This document shows, in pieces, positions 52,549 through 61,617 of a stretch of 64,000 bases of DNA. The DNA is taken from NCBI RefSeq assembly GCF_003721595.1, contig NZ_RJJR01000008.1, positions 124,001-188,000 of the forward strand, read 5' to 3'. The translations under genes were made by a program, and so were the position numbers. Origin of the DNA: Hanamia caeni (lineage in GTDB: Bacteria > Bacteroidota > Bacteroidia > Chitinophagales > Chitinophagaceae). Positions within the stretch are counted from its first letter, which is position 1; each line of letters starts with the position of its first letter. Below the pieces are notes generated by a model that worked only from the letters and a program-made list of their open reading frames with translations, was not told the DNA's origin and made no database searches.

Positions 52549-52560
52549 CTAAAAGTGTTT

Positions 52561-52576
52561 ACGAAAATATTTTCGT
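52561..52576. repeat. 16-bp perfect palindrome
   Basis: ACGAAAATATTTTCGT is fully self-complementary. It is in a convergent region, so an operator role is not obvious, and it has no GC-rich stem or T-run to make it a terminator. Confidence 0.7.
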
Positions 52577-52632
52577 TTATACATAACCGTTACCTATAAA
52601 AAACTTACGGAGCTTCAAATGCCTTTTTAAAG

Positions 52633-54345
52633 CTAATGCAAATCTCTTGTTACATTACTTCCCGAGCCACCCTGTAAAATATCCAGGTCGGCGCCTAAAT
52701 TAGCTTGTTGAACATGGTCAATGTAAAATTTTACATAACCCCTGTTGGTGACCGGCGGTGGCGCAATCCATTTTTCTTTTCTCGCTTTTAATTCTTCATC
52801 GCTTACGTCGAGATGCAATTTTCTTTGTTCCACATCAAGTTCTATCATGTCGCCGTCTTTTACCAGTGCTAACGTGCCTCCGATAGCAGATTCTGGTGAA
52901 ACATGCAACACGACTGTACCCGCAGCTGTTCCGCTCATTCTCCCATCAGAAATTCTGATGATGTCCCTGACGCCTTTTAATAATAATTTTTCGGGTAAAT
53001 CTACATTGCCCACTTCAGGCATGCCCGGATAACCAACAGGGCCAACGCCTTTCAAAACTATCACACAATTTTCATCAATATCCAGTTCGGGATTATCAAT
53101 GCGTGCATGATAATCTTCCATACTTTCAAAAACAACCGCACGCCCACGATGTTTCATCAGCTCTTTTGTTGCAGCCGAGGGCTTAATCACCGCTCCCTGC
53201 TCGCACAAATTGCCTTTTAATACAACCATGCCAGCGTGTTCCTGTAGCGGATTATCAAGCGTTGCAATCACTTCCTGGTTATAGCAAACCGGGTTCACGT
53301 TATTATCGCCAATAGATTTTCCATTTACCGTGATTGCATCGGTGTGTAAGTATTTTTTTAATTCCTTAATCACAACGGGTAATCCGCCGGCATAATAAAA
53401 ATCTTCCATCAAATATTTTCCTGAAGGTTTTAGGTTCACCAGCAAAGGAATTTTACTTCCCAGCTTATCGAAATCTTCCATATCAAGCTCAACACCAATT
53501 CTGCCGGCAATGGCCAAAAGATGAATGATAAAATTTGTTGAGCCGCCAACCGCAGCATTTACCACTATTGAATTTTCAAAGGCATCCCTGGTAAGAATTT
53601 TTGAAAGTTTCAAATCCTCTTTTACCATCTCTACAATCCTTCTTCCACTCAGTTGCGCCATTACTTTTTTCCGGGAATCCACAGCCGGAATTGCCGCTGC
53701 GCCAGGCAGTGTTAGTCCTAACGCTTCTACCATACAAGCCATGGTGGAGGCCGTGCCCATCGTCATGCAATGCCCATTGCTTCTTGCTACGCCGATTTCC
53801 GCTTCATGTATATCTTCTGCAGTAAAATTTTCAACCAATACTTTTTCTTTTACCATCCAGTTGAAGGAACCGGAACCGATACATTCGCCTTTAAAACGCC
53901 CATTCAGCATAGGACCACCGGGAACAACGATGGTTGGCAAATCCACGCTGCACGCACCCATAACAGTGGAAGGCGTTGTTTTATCACAACCCGTAAGCAG
54001 CACGATTCCATCAAGTGGGTTGGCTCTTATGGTTTCTTCAACGTCCATGCTGGCGAGGTTTCTGAACAACATCGTGGTGGGCCGCATCAATGTTTCACCA
54101 AGGGAAGTAACAGGGAATTCCATGGGAAAACCGCCTGCTTCTACCACGCCTCTTTTTACTACCTCGGCAAAGTCGCGGAGATGCGCATTGCATGGCGTGA
54201 GTTCGCTCCATGTATTGCAAATGCCGATTACGGGCTTGCCCTGGAAATAATCATCCGGGTATCCCTGGTTGCGAAGCCACGAACGATGAACAAATCCCAT
54301 CTTGTCTGATTTGCCAAACCAATCTGCACTTCTTAATTTTTTCAT
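52633..54345 (-). CDS. IlvD/Edd-family dehydratase, probably sugar-acid dehydratase
   Basis: 570 residues. Cluster and metal-site motifs are seen: ICNTWSELTPCNAHL near residue 43, LTGCDKTTPSTVMGA near 116, SNGHCMTMGTASTMA near 188, and GGSTNFIIHLLAIAGR near 265. The C-terminal swivel domain has SDGRMSGTAAGTVVLHVSPESA near 470. The C-x73-C-type layout and length fit the L-arabonate/xylonate dehydratase branch better than biosynthetic IlvD. It converts a sugar acid to a 2-keto-3-deoxy acid with an Fe-S cluster. It lies downstream of the xylan cluster, 74 bp after the deacetylase, and would serve pentonate degradation. Confidence 0.9.
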   Translation of the reverse strand: MKKLRSADWFGKSDKMGFVHRSWLRNQGYPDDYFQGKPVIGICNTWSELTPCNAHLRDFAEVVKRGVVEAGGFPMEFPVTSLGETLMRPTTMLFRNLASMDVEETIRANPLDGIVLLTGCDKTTPSTVMGACSVDLPTIVVPGGPMLNGRFKGECIGSGSFNWMVKEKVLVENFTAEDIHEAEIGVARSNGHCMTMGTASTMACMVEALGLTLPGAAAIPAVDSRKKVMAQLSGRRIVEMVKEDLKLSKILTRDAFENSIVVNAAVGGSTNFIIHLLAIAGRIGVELDMEDFDKLGSKIPLLVNLKPSGKYLMEDFYYAGGLPVVIKELKKYLHTDAITVNGKSIGDNNVNPVCYNQEVIATLDNPLQEHAGMVVLKGNLCEQGAVIKPSAATKELMKHRGRAVVFESMEDYHARIDNPELDIDENCVIVLKGVGPVGYPGMPEVGNVDLPEKLLLKGVRDIIRISDGRMSGTAAGTVVLHVSPESAIGGTLALVKDGDMIELDVEQRKLHLDVSDEELKARKEKWIAPPPVTNRGYVKFYIDHVQQANLGADLDILQGGSGSNVTRDLH

Positions 54346-54419
54346 TGTTAGTCTTTTAATTTTTATTAATTATTTAGGTTGATGCCTCTTTATAAATTTA
54401 GCCACATCAATCATGGGCG

Positions 54420-55181
54420 CTATCCAGATGTCTTTTCATTTTGTTTTAAGAAATGCAAAAGCCTGCTGTGCGCGGCCAGCGAAATATTGATGTTGTGTTC
54501 GCCGCCCACTCCGTGAAAAAGAAAAACGAGCAACGTATGCGTTTTCATTGCTTTTTTGACCAACGCAATCATTTCATCGGCAGATGCTCCGTTCTCCATG
54601 TAGCAACCCACATTATTCAAGTTGACCTTATTAAGAGGCAACATCTCAGGCGTAACGCCACGGGCAGCCACGAATTTGTATTTCATATAATCAAGGTAAG
54701 CAGAATCATGAATTTTTGTATCGCCACACGGATACGCAAATGTTCTTTCCTCTTTTCCATCAATGGCTTTTAAAATATTATTCATGGCGAGAATTTCATT
54801 GTCCATTCTGTTCACTGTGTAAGTATGCAAATCATAATCGGGCTTTACAAAGTTTCTTCCGGGAAGGCTTCCGTCGCACGGATGCCAGATGGTGTGATTG
54901 CCGAGCTCGTGCCCTTCTGCTGCGGCTTTTCTCCATCCATCTATTTGTGCCTTTAGCCCGTCAAAATAATCCGAAATGTAAAAGGTTCCTTTCAAATCAA
55001 GAGAATCTAATGCAGGAATTACATTGGTTAAACCAATATTCAATCCATCATCATAAGTCAGCACCACCGCACATTTTTTATGATTCCATGTAGTATCGGT
55101 TTGCGAATAGGCATTACCGTTAGATAAAAAAAATATCAACAGAAACGGAATCGCTTGCCTGAGGCATAAATGATTTTTCAT
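54420..55181 (-). CDS. Exported polysaccharide deacetylase (CE4/NodB-like)
   Basis: About 253 residues from the ATG at 55181 (MKNHLCLRQAIPFLLIFFLSNGNAYSQ, signal peptide). NodB motif 1 is AVVLTYDDGL with the Asp pair; motif 2 is ELGNHTIWHPC with the H-x3-H metal site. Motif 3 (AYPCGDTKI) and late motif HGVGGEHNI contain the remaining active-site positions. It removes acetyl or similar N/O-groups from polysaccharide outside the cytoplasm. An upstream in-frame ATG at 55208 would overlap the previous stop. In this cluster deacetylation of xylan side groups is plausible. Confidence 0.9.
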   Translation of the reverse strand: MKNHLCLRQAIPFLLIFFLSNGNAYSQTDTTWNHKKCAVVLTYDDGLNIGLTNVIPALDSLDLKGTFYISDYFDGLKAQIDGWRKAAAEGHELGNHTIWHPCDGSLPGRNFVKPDYDLHTYTVNRMDNEILAMNNILKAIDGKEERTFAYPCGDTKIHDSAYLDYMKYKFVAARGVTPEMLPLNKVNLNNVGCYMENGASADEMIALVKKAMKTHTLLVFLFHGVGGEHNINISLAAHSRLLHFLKQNEKTSG

Positions 55182-55188
55182 AATTATT

Positions 55189-56730
55189 TTATCGGGATTT
55201 CTTTTCATAATTCAGATTCTTATTTGCCCACGATATAAAATATTTAAAATTCGGTGCGTCAGTATGTCCGCCATCATGCTGGCGCCACGCAAGCTGTCCA
55301 TCCAATAAACCAACATTTACGGGCGGCATATATTCTTGCATATAATCATTGCCAACGCCCAAATCTTTTGCACCCAATAATTTATAGGCTACTCCTGCTG
55401 CCACAATTGCCTTAAAACTGCCGCGATGGTCAAGCCAGTTGGCGTCGCCTTTTGCAGGAATGCCATAACTTAAAAACATGGGTCGCGGGGCGCACAAGGC
55501 AATCAATTCATGTGAATCAACGGGTAAATCGCAGCCTGTCATTTTTCCAAACTTTGATTTTTCGGCGCCATACTTTAAAAAGTTTCCTGCCATCCAATAA
55601 AACTCTCCACCGGTAAGGCTTTCAACGGCTTCGCCAAAGTTACGACGTAATAAGGTTGCACCACCTTTGCCGGGAGAGCCAACCAATGCGGTGGCGAAGC
55701 GCGGTTCAAATGCAAGCGTAACCAATGCAGCTTTCCCATACCGTGATACACCTTCAATTCCTACTTTTTTTGCATCAACCAGACTGTCCGTTTCGAGATA
55801 ATCCAATGCACGTGCTGCGCCCCAGCTCCATGCCCTCAATGCACCCCAGTCATCGGGCTTGCGCGGTTGCCCTTTATTTATCAAACCTATAATTCCCTTG
55901 GTTAATCCATCGCCATTATCTGCCTGGATGCTGTTAGGGTCAATAGTACAATACCCCCAGCCCGCTGCCAGCAATTGTTCTGTAGGAGAAGCTTCGCCTG
56001 TTTGCGGTGCAAAGAAATTAATGGTGGTTTTTGTAATGGGCGAATAGGCAGGATATTTATCAAAAATCTTTTTTACTTCCGGATTGGCTTTTATCATCAT
56101 TTCTTTGAACGTGGCATTCAATATTTCCATGTCATCATTGGAAGGCTGCGCCGGTGAAGGGAACGATGGCTGGCCAAACATCATCAGCACCGGAACAGGG
56201 CCTTTCACATTCATTGGAATTACCAGCATCATTTTAATATCCACATTGATGAGCGGATAAGCGCTGTTGTCCACATGACCAACAATTTCTTTTGCAATAA
56301 CCGGTATAAATCCCCGCCGGATAAATTCGCGGTCGGTAACTTTTACCGTCCATTTTACTTCAGGAATATTTTTAGGAATTCTTCCATATACTTCGCGTTC
56401 GTAATCTTCTACAATTTCGGGCCGCCGCACCTTCCACCACATTTCGGGGGTAGTAACCTTCTTTCCATTTTTTGTGGTAAGAATTTCGGGAAGCTTCGGA
56501 CAAGGGTCTGCTTTCGTCGTATCATAATTTGCATGATTCGGCGCCAATTCATTGCCACTCGGCCCCGGCCGTAGTGATGTGATGCCTAACTGCTTCATCA
56601 TGTTTTCCTGATTCTGCTGCGCAGTGAAATTTACAGGTTTTGGATAGGAAATGCCATTAATGGTTGTGTCTTGTGCAATAAGAAATTTGGAAAGTATTAT
56701 CGCAATTGAAAAAAGAAAAAACTTTTTCAT
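55189..56730 (-). CDS. CE15-like glucuronoyl methylesterase
   Basis: 513 residues with a signal peptide ending near FLIAQ. Alpha/beta-hydrolase of the CE15 type: the nucleophile motif GVSRYGKAAL near residue 325, then SPGKGGATLLRRNFGEAVESLTGGEFYW near 350 with the Glu of the active site, and the catalytic His in QHDGGHTDAPNF near 490. CE15 enzymes cleave esters between lignin alcohols and methyl-glucuronic acid on xylan. It is an exported part of the glucuronoxylan cluster. Confidence 0.88.
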   Translation of the reverse strand: MKKFFLFSIAIILSKFLIAQDTTINGISYPKPVNFTAQQNQENMMKQLGITSLRPGPSGNELAPNHANYDTTKADPCPKLPEILTTKNGKKVTTPEMWWKVRRPEIVEDYEREVYGRIPKNIPEVKWTVKVTDREFIRRGFIPVIAKEIVGHVDNSAYPLINVDIKMMLVIPMNVKGPVPVLMMFGQPSFPSPAQPSNDDMEILNATFKEMMIKANPEVKKIFDKYPAYSPITKTTINFFAPQTGEASPTEQLLAAGWGYCTIDPNSIQADNGDGLTKGIIGLINKGQPRKPDDWGALRAWSWGAARALDYLETDSLVDAKKVGIEGVSRYGKAALVTLAFEPRFATALVGSPGKGGATLLRRNFGEAVESLTGGEFYWMAGNFLKYGAEKSKFGKMTGCDLPVDSHELIALCAPRPMFLSYGIPAKGDANWLDHRGSFKAIVAAGVAYKLLGAKDLGVGNDYMQEYMPPVNVGLLDGQLAWRQHDGGHTDAPNFKYFISWANKNLNYEKKSR

Positions 56731-56797
56731 GTGTTAATTTTATATATGGCCTAAGAATTTTTATTAAGCTATGATTCAAAATATTTCCCAGTTAATG

Positions 56798-56847
56798 TTT
56801 CGATAGGCTCAACATGACAGAAAGATGTCAGCCTGAGCTTGTCGAAG
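56798..56847. repeat. REP-type palindromic intergenic repeat
   Basis: TTTCGATAGGCTCAACATGA near 56798 and TGTCAGCCTGAGCTTGTCGA near 56826 form an imperfect 22-bp inverted repeat with a 6-nt centre. From memory, TCGACAAGCTCAGGCTGACA-type palindromes recur in many Bacteroidota genomes. It sits in the 139-bp gap between the GH35-like and CE15 genes. Confidence 0.75.
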
Positions 56848-56869
56848 GCGGGTTTGTCTTTCAGATGCA

Positions 56870-58489
56870 TTATTCATACTTATACAATTTCACTTTCTGA
56901 ATTCCCCATTCACCCACAGGAATTCGGACGTGCCTGCCCTGGTGGTCCTGGTCGCCGTTCATTCTTCTTCCCGGAATCCATTTACCATTTTTATAAATTC
57001 CTTCTTCCGCCTGTAAAATTCCGGCTGATTTATTATTGGTATTATTTATAGTAAATGTAACAACCACGCCGGTTCCGGCAACGATAAAATTATTCTCATT
57101 CTCCTGGATTATAATTGCGCCGCTCATTGGCCAATCAGGATTTTTTGCTTCGGGCGACCACCCCAAAGTGTAATCATGTGAAACAGTAAGTTTATAATTT
57201 CCTAAAACGATTTCCTGTTTTTTTGTTGATGTATCGAGCAATACACCATCCATTTTTCCTGTGCCACTATACTTTAAAATCTCGGGTGATAATTGTGATA
57301 AAATAGAATAGCTCTCGCCTTCCGGATGTTCTGTTGATTCGATTGAGAAGGGAGAGAAACCCATCGCCTGGGAATGGCCAATTGCATAGAAAACTTTGGC
57401 TGCATTGGAAGGTTCAAAGCGTATTTCAGGAATGAATAATGGATTGTTTCTTCTCGTGTACAAATCGCAATAATGCTTGAAATATGGATTGTAAAAATCA
57501 GGTGATAAGAAATCAATTGCGGGAGCGGCTGCCTGCCAGATATCCATCAGATGCGGCAATGGTCCTGCACTGGGATATTGGCCGGGTTGCACATTTCGAT
57601 AATTCAATGCGGCATTAACGTACATGGATACACGAAATTCTTTTTTTCCTGCTTCTGCAACCGCGTTGGTATATTTTGCATAATACCATGCCTGGAATAA
57701 TTCATCAGTTGCAAGACTTTTGCCAAATACATTTTCCCAATTTCCTTTTGTTGCAAAATTTGTTTTTTTCCAATGCTCTTTTAATTCCGGAACGATAGAA
57801 TCTTTATTTACAATCAAATAATCCATCAGTTCTTTTGGCACTTCATTGTTAAAAGCTTTATTGGCATCGGCTGTGTATTCTCTTGCTTCAGTAAGCATTC
57901 CAATTTCATTTTCTACCTGCACCATTATCACTGTTTGTGATTGGTCGGTTTCTTTGATGTGTTTCATCAATTCAGAAAAAGCCTTCTTGTCTGCATCCAG
58001 ATTATTTTTGCTGAAAGCAGAAAGTATTTCTAATCCCTTTCCGGTACGGTCCTGCGCACGTGGAAAACGTTTTTCGTTTGTTTTAATCCACGCTGGCGCA
58101 TAACAACTCATGCTGTTTTTCCAGGACCCAAACCATAAGAGAATTACTTTCAAATTATTTTTGCGACTCGTATTGATAATGCTGTCTATTAAAGTGAAAT
58201 CAAATTTTCCTTCTTCCGGCTCCATTAAATCCCAATATGCAGGAACAAGAATCGTGTTCAAATTCATTGCCTTAAATTTCTTCCAAAAAGGTCGCATGTA
58301 GTCAAGGCTTGATGCAGTTGAATTTCCCAATTCACCGCCAAGGATTAGAAACGGATTTCCATCAACAATTAATTGTTGTGAAGTGCCTTTCTTTTGCAGA
58401 TGAGGAATAGATTGGCTATACGGTTTCGAATAGCACAGTAAAAGAACAAATAAGCTGAAAAAGTAATTTCCACTGATTAATTTTTTCAT
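56870..58489 (-). CDS. GH35-family beta-galactosidase-like enzyme
   Basis: 539 residues. Signal peptide LFVLLLCYSKPYSQ. TIM-barrel features of clan GH-A: LILGGELGNSTASS near residue 48, NLNTILVPAYWDLMEPEEGKFD near 77, acid/base Glu in VQVENEIG near 190 and probable nucleophile in FIPEIRFEP near 335. C-terminal beta domain from about 390. Such enzymes remove beta-galactosyl groups (or related residues) from hemicellulose. It follows the CE20-like gene by 9 bp. Confidence 0.87.
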   Translation of the reverse strand: MKKLISGNYFFSLFVLLLCYSKPYSQSIPHLQKKGTSQQLIVDGNPFLILGGELGNSTASSLDYMRPFWKKFKAMNLNTILVPAYWDLMEPEEGKFDFTLIDSIINTSRKNNLKVILLWFGSWKNSMSCYAPAWIKTNEKRFPRAQDRTGKGLEILSAFSKNNLDADKKAFSELMKHIKETDQSQTVIMVQVENEIGMLTEAREYTADANKAFNNEVPKELMDYLIVNKDSIVPELKEHWKKTNFATKGNWENVFGKSLATDELFQAWYYAKYTNAVAEAGKKEFRVSMYVNAALNYRNVQPGQYPSAGPLPHLMDIWQAAAPAIDFLSPDFYNPYFKHYCDLYTRRNNPLFIPEIRFEPSNAAKVFYAIGHSQAMGFSPFSIESTEHPEGESYSILSQLSPEILKYSGTGKMDGVLLDTSTKKQEIVLGNYKLTVSHDYTLGWSPEAKNPDWPMSGAIIIQENENNFIVAGTGVVVTFTINNTNNKSAGILQAEEGIYKNGKWIPGRRMNGDQDHQGRHVRIPVGEWGIQKVKLYKYE

Positions 58490-58498
58490 AGAGTATTT

Positions 58499-60427
58499 TT
58501 ATTCGTCCGTTCTGAAAGGCGCTGCGGGCAAGCCTTCCTTATTTATCAAATTAGGATTTACCGGCATATCCGCCCAGGCATAACGAACATACTTTGGATT
58601 CGGTACATCTTCATTCGACACGATTATTTTATCGCCATCAATTTTTGCGTCAGCCCATACAAATTTTTTATCTTCTCCTGCAATAGCAAATTCAGCAGGA
58701 GCTTCGCCATCGTTGGTACTTAGTCCGGTGCCTGTATGTGTAAAGGAAATAATGATTTTATCACCTTCAATTTTCGAAGATTGATATAACGGTCCTGAGT
58801 ACACGATATTTTCTCCATAAGCAATTTTTTCGGCTGCAAGTGCAAGCCTGTCACCAACGGGTTTCTTACGGTCAGGATGAATATCGTTCCACTCACCGAG
58901 GTCAATCGCAACCGCCATGGCGGTGTTGGGCACGGATAAGGATTTTGCCTGCGCTTCTCTAAACAGCGCCCACTGGCTTTCTGAAGGAAGATAATTGTAA
59001 TCCCCAAAGCCGGGAAGCTGCACAAATAAAAATGGCAAATCCCCTTCGTTCCATTTACTTCGCCAATCGGTAATCATCGCCGGTTGCAGCTTTGCATATT
59101 CATCCGGTTTGCCGGTATTGCTTTCACCCTGGTACCAGACAAATCCTTTAATCGCATAATTAATCAAAGGCGCAATCATTGAATTGTATAATGCAGTCGG
59201 TTGATTTTGCAACGCAATACCAAAACCACCAAAACCTCTGCCCCCAAGGCGCGGCTCATTTAATAATCCAACTTTATATTGCCAGTAACCTGTTAAATCA
59301 ACAGTATCATTGCCCGCTATTAATTCATACGGTTTATCAGGAACGAATCCACCTTTGCCAAAATTGTTCGTAACACGCACCACAAATAAATTTTTCCCCG
59401 GTTTCAAAACACCCTCTGGAACGGGATAACGGCGTTGCGGGTACATGTAACCGGTAGAGCCAACTTTAGTTCCATTGATGTACAATTCATCTGCATCTAC
59501 AATTCTGCCCATAAAAACCTTTGCAGGAACATTCGTCATGGAAGCTGGCACATCAATTTCCCGGCGATACCAAATAACGCCATTTAAATTTTTTGCGCCC
59601 TCATCTGCCCAAAACCCGGGAACAGCAATCCGGTGCCATTCTTTTGGTTGATAAGAAGGAGAAAACCATTTTTCTTCCATGCCTTTATCTTCCGGCCTTT
59701 TAATTTTTCGCGCAGCCTCAAAAACTTTTCGGTTGACGCTATTTACGTAGGCCGTGTCTTTATTTTTTTCTATTGTTTTTAAAATATCAGGAAATGATTT
59801 TAAACTTTCTTCACTCATCATAGACTCAATAGGCACGCCGCCCCAGCTTGCATTGATGATACCAATAGGCACATGATATTTTTGATATAAATCCTTTGCG
59901 AAAAAATAGGCGACAGCAGAAAAGTCTGCGACATTTTCAGGATTCGCCCACTTCCATGAACCACCTGGTAAATCAGTTTGCGGGCTTACCAGGTTCGTTG
60001 TATTTGGAACCCAAAACTGTCTTATGTCCGGATAATTTGCGTTTGGAATTTCATCGGGATAAAACACGCTGTGCAGCTTCATTTGATGCACCATATTTGA
60101 TTGTCCGGCACAAAGCCAAACATCACCCATCAAAATATCATGAAGCCTAATTTTGTTTTTGCCTGAGATGTCCATTGAATAAGGCCCTCCGGCTTTCAAA
60201 GGCAATAATTGCACTTGCCATTTTCCATCATTACCAGTAGTTGCTCTGTAAGTTCTACCATTAAATTTTACGGTTACTTTTTCACCTTTTGATGCCCAGC
60301 CCCAAATATTAATTTTGGCATCGCGTTGCAAAATCATACTGTCCCGGATAATTTGAGGAAGCTTTACCTGTGCATTGACATTGTATGTTATAATAAAACA
60401 AAAACCAATCGTAATTAATTTCTTCAT
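58499..60427 (-). CDS. Sialate-O-acetylesterase-type / CE20-like carbohydrate acetylesterase
   Basis: 642 residues. Signal peptide ending near TYNVNAQ. SGNH-type esterase: nucleophile Ser in CAGQSNM near residue 108, ASWGGVPIESMM near 205, GFVWYQGESNTGKPDEYA near 435 and the Asp/His pair in DLGEWNDIHPDR near 525. A jelly-roll insert (residues about 270-390, with VRVTNNFGKGGFVPDK) splits the esterase domain, an arrangement also found in xylan and xyloglucan acetylesterases. Exported; removes acetyl groups from hemicellulose side chains. Confidence 0.9.
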   Translation of the reverse strand: MKKLITIGFCFIITYNVNAQVKLPQIIRDSMILQRDAKINIWGWASKGEKVTVKFNGRTYRATTGNDGKWQVQLLPLKAGGPYSMDISGKNKIRLHDILMGDVWLCAGQSNMVHQMKLHSVFYPDEIPNANYPDIRQFWVPNTTNLVSPQTDLPGGSWKWANPENVADFSAVAYFFAKDLYQKYHVPIGIINASWGGVPIESMMSEESLKSFPDILKTIEKNKDTAYVNSVNRKVFEAARKIKRPEDKGMEEKWFSPSYQPKEWHRIAVPGFWADEGAKNLNGVIWYRREIDVPASMTNVPAKVFMGRIVDADELYINGTKVGSTGYMYPQRRYPVPEGVLKPGKNLFVVRVTNNFGKGGFVPDKPYELIAGNDTVDLTGYWQYKVGLLNEPRLGGRGFGGFGIALQNQPTALYNSMIAPLINYAIKGFVWYQGESNTGKPDEYAKLQPAMITDWRSKWNEGDLPFLFVQLPGFGDYNYLPSESQWALFREAQAKSLSVPNTAMAVAIDLGEWNDIHPDRKKPVGDRLALAAEKIAYGENIVYSGPLYQSSKIEGDKIIISFTHTGTGLSTNDGEAPAEFAIAGEDKKFVWADAKIDGDKIIVSNEDVPNPKYVRYAWADMPVNPNLINKEGLPAAPFRTDE

Positions 60428-60434
60428 TTTATTA

Positions 60435-61520
60435 TTATTTGACTTTTTTCACAAACTGGCTGGAACCATATTGATTCAATTGAAAGCCGGAAACATGTCC
60501 TTTCTCATCTTTCACAAAATGTAAGTTTAGAAAAGATGAAATGATATAAAAATCCGTTTCAGAAGCTGCTAATAATTTGAATGAATTATTTCCCGCAGAT
60601 GCTGTGAGTAAGCCTCCATCAGGCTTTACATTCACAGTCGTTCCGTCATTTAATTTGTAAATGCCGGTATATTGCTGTAGAATATTTGAAGATAATTCTA
60701 TGGAAGGGCGTTTGAAAACAAATTGCAACCCTTTTTCATAACCAATTCCTTTTGTGCCGGAATGGCCCGTGTTTTCAAAGACTTTACTTTCAATTTGTAA
60801 ATTGGAATAACGGCGATTATTTAAAAAAACAGTAAGCTTTTCATAATCCGGCACGCTTGTTTCAACGCCACCAACACACATAAATAATCTTGCCGGAGGA
60901 TTGGATTTGTTTGCATGATATTGCTCTTCATATTTATACAAAATGTTGTTGTCCCACATGAAAGCAGGACTGGCGGCTACATAACGATTAAACATTTCGG
61001 GATGCGTAAATAAAGTGTACATCGTAAACAATCCACCGAGCGAACAACCGATTAATGTTTTATCATTTTCATCAACACGATAATTTTTTCCCACTAAAGG
61101 AAATATTTCATTTTTTATTACAGAAAGAAACTTATTAGCGCCGCCACTTTGCGGCAAACGCTTCTCATTTGTTGGTGTATAATCTCTGGCTCTTAAACTG
61201 TCAGGATTTGGATAACTGCCGCCCCATGTAATTCCAACAACTATTACTTCGGGAATAAATCCGTCATAATATTGTTGTCCGTATAAAGCCGTCAGCAAAG
61301 GGAAATCCCACTGCGAATCCATCAGGTAAACAACAGGATATTTTTGATTGCTCTTATTATAGCTTGCAGGCAATGAAATTTGCAAAGCATATTCCTGTCC
61401 GTTCACAATTGATGAAGTAAAGTTTCTTGTTTGCGAGCCTGGAATAGTTACTTCAGTTGATTGCCCAATCATTATTTCTGCAAGAAATAGCGAAAGCGCA
61501 ATGAGCAATAATTTTTTCAT
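60435..61520 (-). CDS. Exported alpha/beta-hydrolase esterase (CE1/enterochelin-esterase-like)
   Basis: 361 residues. Signal peptide LIALSLFLAEIMIG. Nucleophile Ser in LIGCSLGGLFTMYTLF near residue 160, catalytic His in FENTGHSGTKGIGYE near 250, and YPVVYLMDSQWDFPLL near 63. A C-terminal domain of about 80 residues (IYKLNDGTTVNVKPDG) is beta-rich. In the xylan cluster it may act as a feruloyl or acetyl esterase. It is followed by the CE20-like gene 7 bp later. Confidence 0.85.
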   Translation of the reverse strand: MKKLLLIALSLFLAEIMIGQSTEVTIPGSQTRNFTSSIVNGQEYALQISLPASYNKSNQKYPVVYLMDSQWDFPLLTALYGQQYYDGFIPEVIVVGITWGGSYPNPDSLRARDYTPTNEKRLPQSGGANKFLSVIKNEIFPLVGKNYRVDENDKTLIGCSLGGLFTMYTLFTHPEMFNRYVAASPAFMWDNNILYKYEEQYHANKSNPPARLFMCVGGVETSVPDYEKLTVFLNNRRYSNLQIESKVFENTGHSGTKGIGYEKGLQFVFKRPSIELSSNILQQYTGIYKLNDGTTVNVKPDGGLLTASAGNNSFKLLAASETDFYIISSFLNLHFVKDEKGHVSGFQLNQYGSSQFVKKVK

Positions 61521-61571
61521 TTGTTATAATTCTTTTTGTAAAAATTCTTCTTCAGATGATTGATGTTAAAT

Positions 61572-61605
61572 CAGTAAGCAAACAAATAATCAGAATTTTA
61601 ATTTG
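61572..61605 (-). repeat. Bipartite intergenic motif, degenerate copy 12
   Basis: On the minus strand CAAATTAAAATTC is followed by TATTTGTTTGCTTACTG. The gap between GH43 and the esterase is only 97 bp, so this occupies a third of it, 51 bp before the esterase start. Confidence 0.35.
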
Positions 61606-61617
61606 CAAACGCTGTTT

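Larger units (their letters stand above)
52336..52632. other. Convergent intergenic region
   Basis: 297 bp without a gene, between the regulator and the IlvD/Edd gene. It contains the motif copy at 52515-52548 and a 16-bp perfect palindrome at 52561-52576. A weak hairpin near 52605-52628 could end the minus-strand operon. Confidence 0.5.

Noticed and set aside
53525..54250. Long plus-strand open frame opposite the IlvD/Edd gene
   Set aside because: It is the antisense of a clear dehydratase and has no family features.
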